A model generated the notes under the pieces. That model searched no databases and was not told the DNA's origin. It saw only the letters and a list, made by a program, of their open reading frames with translations. A DNA stretch of 64,000 nucleotides from Avimuribaculum sp964395975 (lineage in GTDB: Bacteria; Bacteroidota; Bacteroidia; Bacteroidales; Muribaculaceae). Position 1 is the stretch's first letter, and every line of letters begins with the position of its first letter. Location: NCBI GenBank assembly GCA_964395975.1, contig CAYNBZ010000005.1, positions 1 to 64,000 on the forward strand, written 5' to 3'. Of the stretch, positions 1 through 8,930 are shown one piece after another. A program made the translations under genes and the position numbers.

Positions 1-1
1 C

Positions 2-49
2 GAATTAAAGCGAAAAGCCATTGAAGTTGCACAAGAAAGAATAGGCTAA
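2..49 (+). CDS. C-terminal end of an unidentified upstream gene (partial)
   Basis: The first bases read as an open frame of 15 codons ending in TAA at 47-49 (peptide ELKRKAIEVAQERIG). A hairpin that could terminate transcription follows at 59-102, which supports this being the real end of a plus-strand gene. Nothing more can be said about the product because the rest lies outside the window. The fragment is short enough that the frame could be chance. Confidence 0.4.
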   Translation, partial: ELKRKAIEVAQERIG

Positions 50-58
50 TCCTCACAT

Positions 59-102
59 ATATCGGGAACTATATGGTATCATCATCACATAATTCCCGAT
101 AT
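59..102 (+). terminator. hairpin downstream of the partial gene
   Basis: A 10-bp inverted repeat, ATATCGGGAA at 59-68 and TTCCCGATAT at 93-102, encloses a 24-nt loop and is followed by AT-rich sequence. It lacks a clean T-run, so it may be a weak terminator or only a stable 3' end. Confidence 0.45.
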
Positions 103-303
103 TAATATTTGATAATCAGATTGATATTTTACAATATTCGGTTCAAGCGTGAGAATGTGCATCTTTTTTATCGTCTGGTGCGATATTGTGTTATTTTTTT
201 ACTATTTATGACCGATTGTTTCTAAGCTGTGCTCTTTGTATGCCCTTGGGTTAAACATGCTTGGGCATGGTCGCGGTGATTACTTTTTATGATGAAATTT
301 GTG

Positions 304-311
304 TAACTTTG
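304..311 (+). promoter_or_regulatory. uvrA promoter, -7 box
   Basis: TAACTTTG matches the Bacteroidota sigma-ABfr -7 consensus TAnnTTTG. Transcription would start near 318, giving a leader of about 13 nt before the uvrA ATG at 331. The -33 region is only T-rich. Confidence 0.6.
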
Positions 312-330
312 TAGGCTTAATTTTGGAGAT

Positions 331-3120
331 ATGGCATCTGAAAAAGATATAGAAATAAAAGGAGCGCGTGTAAACAATCTTAAAAATATTAATCTTACCA
401 TACCTCGGGGCAAACTGGTAGTTATTACAGGGCTGTCGGGATCGGGAAAGTCTTCATTGGCATTTGATACGCTTTATGCTGAGGGTCAGCGTCGGTATGT
501 CGAGAGTTTGTCGTCATATGCTCGTTTATTTCTTGGCAGAATGCCTAAACCTGAGTGCGATTTTATAAAAGGGCTGCCACCGGCAATTGCCATAGAGCAA
601 AAAGTAAACACCCGGAACTCGCGCAGTACGGTTGGAACTTCTACAGAGATATATGATTATCTGCGATTGTTGTTTTCTCGTATTGGGAAAACTATTTCAC
701 CCATTTCGCACCAAATTGTAAAAAAACACACGCCTGCCGATGTGTTGGCAGCCATAAATGCCTGTCCTGATGGAACACGTTTTGCATTGCTTGCCGATAT
801 TGAAATGCCACAGGGACGCAGCTTCAAAGAGCAACTTGATGTGTATATAAAAGAGGGATATTCGCGACTTGAATGTAACGGGTCGTTTATTTCAATACAG
901 GAAGTGTTGCAAAACGACACAATTACGAATGCTACCGATTATCATCTGCTCATTGACCGTATGGCCGTAACGCACACTCATGAGGACGATACACGATTGC
1001 TTGATTCGATAGAAACAGCGTTCTTTGAGGGACATGATAAGTGTCGGGTAAAACTATGGACTGACGGTGGTGTGAAAGATATGGAATTTTCAACTCGTTT
1101 TGAAGCTGATGGAATTATTTTTAAGGAGCCTACCGACCTGATGTTTAATTTTAACAATCCAATTGGTGCATGTCCTGTATGTGAAGGATTTGGGAAGGTG
1201 ATAGGGATAGATGAAAACCTTGTTGTTCCAAATAAAACATTATCGGTTTATGATGATGCGGTTTTTTGCTGGCGAGGGGAAAAAATGAGCGAATGGAAAC
1301 GTGAATTTATAAAGATAGCTTCAATTGTTGGTTTCCCGATACATAAACCTTATTTACAACTCACCGAGGATCAGAAATCATTTTTATGGCATGGCAACGA
1401 CCAATTCCCGGGTATTGACGGATTTTTTAAATATATAGAAAGTAAGATTTATAATATACAATATCGTGTTTTGCTTGCTCGCTATCGGGGTAAGACTGTT
1501 TGTCCCGAGTGTCATGGCTCTCGGTTGAAACGTGAAGCGGCATATGTGCTTGTAAACGGTGCAAGCATAACAGATCTTGTGAAGATGCCCGTCACAGATT
1601 TGTATGATTGGTTTATGAATTTACAACTTGAAAAGGAAGATGCGGTTGTTGCTCGCCGACTTTTAGTTGAGATTCGTAACAGAATCAAGTTTTTGTTGGA
1701 TGTCGGGCTTGGTTATCTTACACTCGACCGCGTGTCATCAACACTGTCGGGCGGCGAGTGCCAACGCATCAATCTTGCCACGTCGCTTGGCAGCAGCCTT
1801 GTGGGGTCGTTGTATATTCTCGATGAACCAAGTATCGGACTCCATTCACGTGATACAGACCGACTTATTAGTGTGTTGAAAGCGTTACGGGATATAGGCA
1901 ACAGCGTTGTTGTCGTTGAGCATGACGAGGAAATAATACGTGCTGCCGATTATCTTATTGATATAGGACCGGAAGCCGGGAGTAATGGCGGCAAGGTTAT
2001 ATATCAGGGCAATGTGGAACATTTGCATTCGGCACCGGATAGTTATACGTTGCGTTATCTCACGGGTGAATTGCAGATACCGGTGCCGGTCATGCGTCGC
2101 AAATGGCGAAATTACATTGAAGTGAAAGGTGCCGCTGAAAATAACCTTAAGAATGTGGATGTGAAGTTCCCTCTTGGTGTAATGACTGTTGTGACCGGAG
2201 TAAGCGGTTCGGGAAAATCGACTCTTGTCAAGGATATTTTGTACAGGGCATTAATGCGTAATCTTGGTGAGGGTGGTGAAGCACCCGGTACATTCTCGGA
2301 ACTGTGTGGCGATTTAAAGATGGTGCAGACAGTGGAATTTGTTGATCAAACGCCGATTGGTAAATCCACACGCAGCAATGCTGCAACATATCTGAAAGCT
2401 TTTGATGAAATACGCAAACTCTATGCCGAGCAGCAATTGTCACAGCAAATGGGTTACAGTGCCGGCTACTTTTCATTTAATTCACCGGGTGGGCGTTGCG
2501 AGGAGTGTAAGGGTGATGGAACCATAACCATTGAAATGCAATTTATGGCCGACATAACGTTGCAATGCGAAAGTTGCCATGGCAAGCGATACAGCAGCAG
2601 TGCGCTCGAAGTGGAGTATCGTCATAAAAACATAAGTGATGTTCTCGACATGACTGTCAATGAAGCCATAGATTTCTTTTCGCAAGGTTCCGGCAGTACT
2701 GAAAAGAAGATAGTAAAAAAGTTGCGTCCGTTGCAGGATGTCGGGCTTGGATATATTAAAATAGGGCAGTCTTCATCAACTTTGTCGGGAGGAGAAAACC
2801 AACGTGTCAAACTTGCTTATTATTTGAGCAATGAGAAACAGTCTCCCACACTTTTCATTTTTGATGAACCAACCACCGGATTGCATTTCCATGATATCAA
2901 TACACTTATGCAATCGTTCAATCAATTGCTGAAGAATGGGCATACGGTATTGATAATCGAGCATAACATGGATGTAATAAAATGTGCCGACCATATTATC
3001 GACATGGGTCCTGAAGGAGGTGCTGAAGGTGGTTATGTGGTATGTACCGGTACTCCCGAGGAAATCTCTAACTGTCCTCAAAGTTACACAGGTCGCTATC
3101 TTCGTGACAAATTACAATAG
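331..3120 (+). CDS. uvrA: excinuclease ABC subunit UvrA
   Basis: UvrA is the damage-recognition ATPase of nucleotide excision repair in the cytoplasm; it loads UvrB on DNA. The 929-residue product has two ABC ATPase modules. The first has the P-loop GLSGSGKSS near residue 34 and the signature LSGGE; the second has GVSGSGKST and another LSGGE. Zinc-binding CxxC pairs are visible (CPVCEGFG, CPECHGSR, CEECKGDG, CESCHGKR). Length and order are normal for the family. The start at 331 sits just behind a TAACTTTG promoter box. The partner uvrB is in this window at 56792-58894 but is not in an operon with it. The gene borders the accessory island on its left. Confidence 0.97.
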   Translation: MASEKDIEIKGARVNNLKNINLTIPRGKLVVITGLSGSGKSSLAFDTLYAEGQRRYVESLSSYARLFLGRMPKPECDFIKGLPPAIAIEQKVNTRNSRSTVGTSTEIYDYLRLLFSRIGKTISPISHQIVKKHTPADVLAAINACPDGTRFALLADIEMPQGRSFKEQLDVYIKEGYSRLECNGSFISIQEVLQNDTITNATDYHLLIDRMAVTHTHEDDTRLLDSIETAFFEGHDKCRVKLWTDGGVKDMEFSTRFEADGIIFKEPTDLMFNFNNPIGACPVCEGFGKVIGIDENLVVPNKTLSVYDDAVFCWRGEKMSEWKREFIKIASIVGFPIHKPYLQLTEDQKSFLWHGNDQFPGIDGFFKYIESKIYNIQYRVLLARYRGKTVCPECHGSRLKREAAYVLVNGASITDLVKMPVTDLYDWFMNLQLEKEDAVVARRLLVEIRNRIKFLLDVGLGYLTLDRVSSTLSGGECQRINLATSLGSSLVGSLYILDEPSIGLHSRDTDRLISVLKALRDIGNSVVVVEHDEEIIRAADYLIDIGPEAGSNGGKVIYQGNVEHLHSAPDSYTLRYLTGELQIPVPVMRRKWRNYIEVKGAAENNLKNVDVKFPLGVMTVVTGVSGSGKSTLVKDILYRALMRNLGEGGEAPGTFSELCGDLKMVQTVEFVDQTPIGKSTRSNAATYLKAFDEIRKLYAEQQLSQQMGYSAGYFSFNSPGGRCEECKGDGTITIEMQFMADITLQCESCHGKRYSSSALEVEYRHKNISDVLDMTVNEAIDFFSQGSGSTEKKIVKKLRPLQDVGLGYIKIGQSSSTLSGGENQRVKLAYYLSNEKQSPTLFIFDEPTTGLHFHDINTLMQSFNQLLKNGHTVLIIEHNMDVIKCADHIIDMGPEGGAEGGYVVCTGTPEEISNCPQSYTGRYLRDKLQ

Positions 3121-3219
3121 ATCGGTCGCTGTATATCACAGCACATGATGGTTTCCTGTGTGGGCCATATTTCACCATCAACTTCAGCCCCCGATGATTA
3201 GTGCAGCATAAAGTCTGTA

Positions 3220-4041
3220 TTAGTTTTGGAATATGTCGGTTGGAGTTATTCTTATTCTCATATATTCTTCTCCTCGATTATCCTTATAAATAAAAAAAAT
3301 ATTTACATTTTTCATTATCATTTCTTTCTTGCAGGAAAAGATCAATGGTGTTGCTTTCAATTCAGCAACGAGCTCATTTTTTATTTCAGTCAATATGCTA
3401 TAATCAATGTCCGACGCATCAGCTTCTTCTTCAATCCCATATTCATAATAAACATTATTACCGTTTATATATGCGTCCGTGAGCCAAACACCATCTTCTA
3501 TATAACATGGAATATCGGATTGCTTTATTTCCATTTCGAAGATTTCCAATATGGAATAAGGTGTTATTTCGCCATTATCCATTTTCTTTTTTATCTCATT
3601 TAATCGTTGAGAGCTGAGTGATACGGACATTAAAATATTCTTTGTTTCTTTATTTGTATAAATGCATTCTATGCCTATTCCATTGTCCATAAGCTTTTGA
3701 AGAAACGTCGATGTATCTAATGTGTTTATTATCCTTGCCACGTTCCTATCAGAATTTACTGCTTTTTCGGCATAGGAAGGGAAGTAGTCCTGCCAATCTT
3801 GTTCGCTTATCTCACATGTATATGTGATTAAGCTGTCGTTCAGTTCAATATTTGTAATCCATAAGTCTGTTGGAGGTATTTTAATCGGTAGAGACGATTT
3901 CATGCTTTCCAGTTCATTTTGTAATTCCTTTAACGCAGCTTCTCTTTTTCTTTCTTTTGAAGCAGTGCTATTGCAACTTGTCAACATAAGAAATGCAAGT
4001 ACCAGACAGATTGTTCCGTTAAGATATTGTTTCTTTTTCAT
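3220..4041 (-). CDS. predicted lipoprotein, last gene of the SrfB/SrfC-type operon
   Basis: I do not recognise a family. The 273-residue product starts with a typical lipoprotein signal: MKKK, a hydrophobic stretch, then the lipobox LTSC with Cys near residue 23. This predicts a lipid-anchored protein facing the periplasm or exposed at the outer membrane. The mature part has a charged helical stretch (about 30-50) followed by alternating polar and aromatic segments. It is the eleventh and last gene of the operon, 15 nt behind the barrel protein gene at 4057-5385. Between its end and uvrA there are only about 100 nt, so the island probably ends here. It may serve as the envelope tip or an assembly factor of the machine; this is inference from position and signal only. 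Confidence 0.75.
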   Translation of the reverse strand: MKKKQYLNGTICLVLAFLMLTSCNSTASKERKREAALKELQNELESMKSSLPIKIPPTDLWITNIELNDSLITYTCEISEQDWQDYFPSYAEKAVNSDRNVARIINTLDTSTFLQKLMDNGIGIECIYTNKETKNILMSVSLSSQRLNEIKKKMDNGEITPYSILEIFEMEIKQSDIPCYIEDGVWLTDAYINGNNVYYEYGIEEEADASDIDYSILTEIKNELVAELKATPLIFSCKKEMIMKNVNIFFIYKDNRGEEYMRIRITPTDIFQN

Positions 4042-4056
4042 AATTGATATACTTTT

Positions 4057-5385
4057 TCAGAAAAAATACGCCATAGATGTTCCGATATATTTGCTGTCAC
4101 CAACATGTGTATATCTTGAGTTTTCGTTTATGTCTTGTTTGTAATATATCATCCAATCAATATGACGCCATCCGACACCTAACCCTCCGCCAACGGTAAA
4201 TCGACTTTCGATATCTTTATTGCGAACAGCATTATAGTTACCAAAAGCACTTGCATATAACTTTGACTTTTCTCCTGTACTGCACAGATTCACTTTAAGT
4301 TTGGCATAAACAGGTAAATGAAACTTAGTTTCATAATCTGGGTATATTACTCCGGCCTTTACTCCGGCTTCAAATTGAACCGGTGCCATAAAATTTCCAA
4401 TTCTTATGTTTATTCCAAAGTTGTAATAATAAATATCAGTTGAGGATACACTCCCACCCAAGTCTAAAAATTCTATTCCAAAGTTAACATACCCTCCATT
4501 GGCTTTAGCCTGAGCCCTTCGTCTTTTACGCTTATATTCTGAGTAACTTTTCTTTGCATTTTTCGCATATGATTTTACCACATTCCTTGTGGAATCATCT
4601 TTCGCATAAGACAAAGCCTGATTGATAGTGTAATCCTCTACAAACATAGAAAAGTTTTTAGCCATTGAAACTGCAACCATGTTTGACACTGTATTGTAAT
4701 ACTTCCCATGGGGATATTTCCATAAGAATGCTTTCAAATCTTTTTGTTTTGAATTTTTTGTAAGAGAGGTATAGTCATGAAATTCCATACACTTGTCAAA
4801 AAGAGGGCGGTTTGAATCTTGTAAATAATTTCTTCCACCTGCAATGCAAAATTCACCATATGCTTTTTCCAGATCTCCGCTTTTATAGTGGTTTACGGCT
4901 TTGATTTCATGTATTCGTCTTTTTGCCGCTTCAATGTAGGATGATTTCGGGAATTTTTGCATAAAATGTTCCATATCCTCTTCCTTATCACTGTCTTTGA
5001 TAATTAACCATGCAGAAACAGATTGCAGTTCTGTAATAGCTTCATTCGCTTGATTTACATAAATTTTATATTTTGAATTATTGATGTATTCATTATAACC
5101 ATCAATTGTATTGGTCGATTTAGCTTTTTCCCATAAATCATAATCCGCTATACGGTTGTTTATTTCTTGGACATATTTCCCACGAGGATACATTTTGAGA
5201 TATTCATTATACGCTTCAATCGTACCCTTTTGACATGCCTTTTCATAATTGATTTTCTCGACACGCTGTCTTTCTTCAAGCTCTTTTTGATGCTGTTTCG
5301 CATACTCTTTAAGAGTTTGTGCTTGACAATTTATTCCGCACGACAATGCAAAAAGCATCAATAGGCTAAACAAGGTTGTTCTCAT
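4057..5385 (-). CDS. predicted outer-membrane barrel protein with N-terminal helical repeats
   Basis: The 442-residue protein has a Sec signal peptide (MRTTLFSLLMLFALSCGINCQAQ). Next come several copies of a repeat of the form Y-x-x-Y/F-hydrophobic-x-x-Y/F-P-x-G/S-x-Y-x-x-x-A-x-x-x-I, for example YNEYLKMYPRGKY and MEHFMQKFPKSSY (about residues 35-240). A basic linker near 280 leads to a C-terminal region rich in alternating Gly/aromatic strands, and the chain ends in Phe-Phe as outer-membrane barrels often do. The same repeat occurs in the cytoplasmic GTPase of this operon (8931-10559). It follows the preceding gene by 3 nt, so translation is probably coupled. I infer an outer-membrane or periplasm-spanning component; no named family is recognised. 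Confidence 0.75.
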   Translation of the reverse strand: MRTTLFSLLMLFALSCGINCQAQTLKEYAKQHQKELEERQRVEKINYEKACQKGTIEAYNEYLKMYPRGKYVQEINNRIADYDLWEKAKSTNTIDGYNEYINNSKYKIYVNQANEAITELQSVSAWLIIKDSDKEEDMEHFMQKFPKSSYIEAAKRRIHEIKAVNHYKSGDLEKAYGEFCIAGGRNYLQDSNRPLFDKCMEFHDYTSLTKNSKQKDLKAFLWKYPHGKYYNTVSNMVAVSMAKNFSMFVEDYTINQALSYAKDDSTRNVVKSYAKNAKKSYSEYKRKRRRAQAKANGGYVNFGIEFLDLGGSVSSTDIYYYNFGINIRIGNFMAPVQFEAGVKAGVIYPDYETKFHLPVYAKLKVNLCSTGEKSKLYASAFGNYNAVRNKDIESRFTVGGGLGVGWRHIDWMIYYKQDINENSRYTHVGDSKYIGTSMAYFF

Positions 5386-5388
5386 AAG

Positions 5389-6177
5389 CTATTTTCCAGT
5401 TTCAATACATCTATCTAATTCATCAATTTTTTCTTTTATTTTTTGCGGGGTAGTTTGTCGATTAAAAATTTTCAGATAATCTACTACCTCTGTAAGCATA
5501 TAGCCTATATATGTATTTCGCCAATCATCATATTGTTTATATCGAGCAAAAATACGGCTTTGGGTTATCTTATTAATCCATCCTTCACTTTGGCCGCTAC
5601 TTGCAAAAGGTCCATTGCATTCTTGATGGATACTTTTAAGTAAATCGGCCATTTCACTTATGTCGGCTTTGTAACTTTTCAGCAATTTGTATCTAATCAT
5701 ATACTGTTTTTTTAATGAATCATTTTGTACGGACTCATAAGCCGGTATCGCTATGTAGTTCACAATATATTCGTTGTATGGAAAATACAAGGGAAATGAT
5801 GCCATACCGATAATTTGCTTGTCTCCTTTTATTAATTTGTCCATTAGGGATTTGTTCTGCTTTTGTTCATCGGTATATTTCTCCATATAGAAACGCAGGC
5901 TATCGTTTAAGGTTTTATTTTGGTCACGCAGACTATTACAAGCATTATCTAGTTTTTGATGTTTGTCGTTCAACACCTTGATAGAGTCCCTGTATCCAAT
6001 CAATCTTAGATAGTCGCTTTCTTTTATCTTTATCTCCGTTTCAGTGTTCGCAGACACCCCCTGAGATATGGTATCTGTTTGTAAACCAAAGTCCGACTCC
6101 TCTTTTTCGATGCCTTGAGCTAATATCAAAGAGTTAGACATTAACGATATGAACAATATGAAAATAATATGTTTCAT
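5389..6177 (-). CDS. secreted coiled-coil protein of the SrfB/SrfC-type operon
   Basis: The 262-residue product has a signal peptide (MKHIIFILFISLMSNSLILAQ) and no further membrane helix, so it should be periplasmic. Residues of about 50-115 form a predicted coiled coil rich in Lys, Asn, Asp and Leu. The C-terminal half is helical with aromatic residues. The start codon overlaps the last base of the stop codon of the preceding gene (6177), which points to tight translational coupling and a fixed ratio of the two products. I recognise no family. A structural spacer in the periplasm between the membrane parts and the barrel protein fits but is inference. Confidence 0.7.
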   Translation of the reverse strand: MKHIIFILFISLMSNSLILAQGIEKEESDFGLQTDTISQGVSANTETEIKIKESDYLRLIGYRDSIKVLNDKHQKLDNACNSLRDQNKTLNDSLRFYMEKYTDEQKQNKSLMDKLIKGDKQIIGMASFPLYFPYNEYIVNYIAIPAYESVQNDSLKKQYMIRYKLLKSYKADISEMADLLKSIHQECNGPFASSGQSEGWINKITQSRIFARYKQYDDWRNTYIGYMLTEVVDYLKIFNRQTTPQKIKEKIDELDRCIETGK

Positions 6178-7064
6178 TATCTGTTATTTTGTTGTTGGTT
6201 ATAAGTTTCATTATTGTAATATGAGCTTGCTTGATTATAGTAATTACGCGCGCGAGTCCATAATGGTTCAACACTTTGTTTCGTACCATACAAAGCTGCT
6301 GCCGTGTTGTCGTATTCTGTCACAATGGCATCAACTTGAGGTACCAATATATTGTCGTAATATGATTGGCTATAATATTGATATTGAGATAATTTTTCGA
6401 CTTCTGCGCTTATGTATCTATAATGCGATTGGGCAATTCTGCTCCTCACAGAGTTGAGGGCGTTTTTTAAGTCCGTGCAATTTGAGAGATATTGGTCATC
6501 GGCGAACTGTCTTGCCCTGCTTATTACAGATTGCGCATTGGCTATTCCTCTAAAACTTGTACTATTGCTTATTTGTCGTGCTTGTTTGTACCTATCTATT
6601 GTTTGTTCTATGATGTTCAAAGAATCCTTTGTAGACCCCCAAATTACATCAGTGTTGTCGCTATGTTTTATCATCTGTAGTCTTGCGATTTCTGATAACA
6701 TCTGTGCATGGTCACTTTCATACCAAATAGATTGTTCAAATTTATCAAAGCATCGTTTTAGATACATTGGCATATAAATGCCAACTGTCATGTCCAATTC
6801 CTTGTCTGCTTCTACTTTTCGTATTTTGTCTTCTTGACAGTATATTTTAATACGATCAATGGTGGTGAGGAATACTGAATCAATAGACTCTTCATTGGAT
6901 GCGTTTTTCAGACTTGTCTTGCATTGAGCCAAGTCTGAACTATAAACATTGATTTGTTCCGGTGCCGTTGGCGGGTTTACTTTAGTTTTGGCATATACCA
7001 TGATGCCACCGACTGCTAGTATTAAAGCTACCAGCAATATCACTATTTTTAATATTGTCTTCAT
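6177..7064 (-). CDS. inner-membrane-anchored periplasmic helical protein
   Basis: The 295-residue protein begins with one hydrophobic helix (about residues 5-25) that lacks a clear cleavage site, so it probably stays as a membrane anchor with the rest in the periplasm. The remainder is helical, and the tail is rich in Tyr, Asn and Gln (NYYNQASSYYNNETYNQQ). It lies 14 nt after the 7079-8926 gene and overlaps the next gene by one base. No family recognised. Within the operon it is a candidate for linking the inner-membrane parts to the periplasmic coiled-coil protein. Confidence 0.7.
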   Translation of the reverse strand: MKTILKIVILLVALILAVGGIMVYAKTKVNPPTAPEQINVYSSDLAQCKTSLKNASNEESIDSVFLTTIDRIKIYCQEDKIRKVEADKELDMTVGIYMPMYLKRCFDKFEQSIWYESDHAQMLSEIARLQMIKHSDNTDVIWGSTKDSLNIIEQTIDRYKQARQISNSTSFRGIANAQSVISRARQFADDQYLSNCTDLKNALNSVRSRIAQSHYRYISAEVEKLSQYQYYSQSYYDNILVPQVDAIVTEYDNTAAALYGTKQSVEPLWTRARNYYNQASSYYNNETYNQQQNNR

Positions 7065-7078
7065 TTTTTCCGTATTAA

Positions 7079-8926
7079 TTATGTAGGCATAACGTCAGAA
7101 AAGTTTGGTTCATCTTGAGATTCTGGCTCTGCAGCTTGTCCTGTGCTTCTAGTGCTGCTTTTCGTTTTTCCATCTGGCTGTGCTTGCTCTTTTCCCTGTT
7201 TTTCAGACAAAGCTGTCTGTAAACGGTTAACATAATTGGATATGACTATTATTTTATCCGAGGAACTAGTATTATAATACTCGTGAAGCACAACTCCTTT
7301 TTCTGAACAATTTTTTGCTGCATCTATAATGTCTTTGAATTGTCTACATTGTCCAAGGTCAGAGTATTTTTGACCCGTGAGTGATTGCAATTCAAAAGTA
7401 TTCATTGCATCAAACAGACCTCTTGTGATTTCGTAACGTTCAAGACTATCCTTATGCCATTTATTGTTTCTGTCCAAATAAGCAATGGCAGCTTTCTTTT
7501 CATCAGTTTTCTCAGTAAGCTCATCAGTTTTTCCCTTCTGCTGTATATCCGTCGTCTCATTATTTTTTTCTATAATAGGAGGCCAGCCTAATTGGAATTT
7601 GTGGTTGTCAAAGTAATCATCTATCGCAATATAGCCTTGATATAATCCCAATATTACGGATAGGGATATAAATCCTATTAAAAAATATTTTAGCTTTAAC
7701 TTCCTAATATTTTTTGTGTTATAACGCAAGTGTTCTCCATCCTTAGAATAGCCTTTAAGCGGCATTGATTTAGAATTCTTTTTGGTCTTTATAATGATTG
7801 TCGCATCTTCATCAAGTCCATTCCCTTCTTGTCGGGGAAGTACAAATTCCTGAATATTTTCTTTTGCTTTTAGGTAAATTGGGATATTTTCTTTTATAGA
7901 GATGCGTTCATTATACGTTTCATATCCATCACAATAAACTTCAACTTCATGACTGTTGTCTGAGTTCTCGACAGCATAAAGGATTCCTTTATTGTCAAAG
8001 GATTGTCCATCGACTTTAATCTCAGCTTTTGAAATTAAAGAAATGTGATTCTCTTCATCATAGACACGAAACCATTCACGTCGTATACAGCGACGAATTT
8101 CTTCAGGCTTGGGAACAAATTCTATTTTCTTGTTAGAAGATACAGAGATCTCCTGTGGGATATCTTTATACCCTTCTTTGCACCATATTATGTGAAGAAC
8201 TCCACTGCAAGGAATTTCTATTGGTTTGGAAAATAGGATTTTTTTGGTTTTTGAGGCCATTATAAATGGTCTATATCCGAATTTTGTTACTGGTGGTTCC
8301 AACCTAATGTAGTTTGATTTCGTTTCTTTAAGCTTTATACAATCTGTATATATTTCGGATGTTGAATCAAGTAGAAACACACCTTTATAGTTTGAGTATT
8401 CTGTTTGGACTATTTCACTATCAGTTAATAGTTCTTCTAAGGTATAACCTGTACCTATCCCGTAACCTCTGTAAGCCAGTGAACCATGTTCATTGGAGAC
8501 CACACTATCTGGCGCAGCGAAGAGAACATCTTTTTCGCGGTATTCTTCCGAGAAAAGATTTTTCAACTTTTCCTTATCAATGCCACCTTTACATGTTATT
8601 GCACTTTCAACAGTTTTGATTATTTCGTGTAATTTATATGTTGATATATCTATTTTTGAAGGAATATGAATCCAAGCTGCCGTATTATCGTCTGCTCTTC
8701 CACTTCCTTCCGGTCGTGCTTTAATTATAGCTATCATATAGCCATTTATGCCAAAGAAACGCAAAAGGATAACCACCTTTCTTGTGCCATCAAAATTCTT
8801 TAATTCCTTAATGTATGGTCGAACATCTGTAGCATATCTAGACCATACACTATCTTTTTCTTTGTTAAAAGAGAATGCCTCTCTTTCTCCGTTATCGGTA
8901 ATTTTTAATATAAAACCTATTTTCAT
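7079..8926 (-). CDS. bitopic membrane protein of the SrfB/SrfC-type operon
   Basis: I chose the ATG at 8926 because it lies 4 nt past the stop of the GTPase gene; an in-frame ATG at 8971 would overlap that gene by 41 nt. The 615-residue product has a large N-terminal part without signal peptide (about 1-410, beta-rich, including short stretches like PEGA or Ig-type carriers), one transmembrane helix at about 413-433, then a periplasmic part. The positive-inside rule (RKLKLK just before the helix) places the N-terminus in the cytoplasm. The C-terminal tail is rich in Gln, Ser, Thr and Glu and looks disordered. No known family is recognised. It could transmit the state of the cytoplasmic NTPases to the periplasm; that is inference. 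Confidence 0.75.
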   Translation of the reverse strand: MKIGFILKITDNGEREAFSFNKEKDSVWSRYATDVRPYIKELKNFDGTRKVVILLRFFGINGYMIAIIKARPEGSGRADDNTAAWIHIPSKIDISTYKLHEIIKTVESAITCKGGIDKEKLKNLFSEEYREKDVLFAAPDSVVSNEHGSLAYRGYGIGTGYTLEELLTDSEIVQTEYSNYKGVFLLDSTSEIYTDCIKLKETKSNYIRLEPPVTKFGYRPFIMASKTKKILFSKPIEIPCSGVLHIIWCKEGYKDIPQEISVSSNKKIEFVPKPEEIRRCIRREWFRVYDEENHISLISKAEIKVDGQSFDNKGILYAVENSDNSHEVEVYCDGYETYNERISIKENIPIYLKAKENIQEFVLPRQEGNGLDEDATIIIKTKKNSKSMPLKGYSKDGEHLRYNTKNIRKLKLKYFLIGFISLSVILGLYQGYIAIDDYFDNHKFQLGWPPIIEKNNETTDIQQKGKTDELTEKTDEKKAAIAYLDRNNKWHKDSLERYEITRGLFDAMNTFELQSLTGQKYSDLGQCRQFKDIIDAAKNCSEKGVVLHEYYNTSSSDKIIVISNYVNRLQTALSEKQGKEQAQPDGKTKSSTRSTGQAAEPESQDEPNFSDVMPT

Positions 8927-8930
8927 ATCT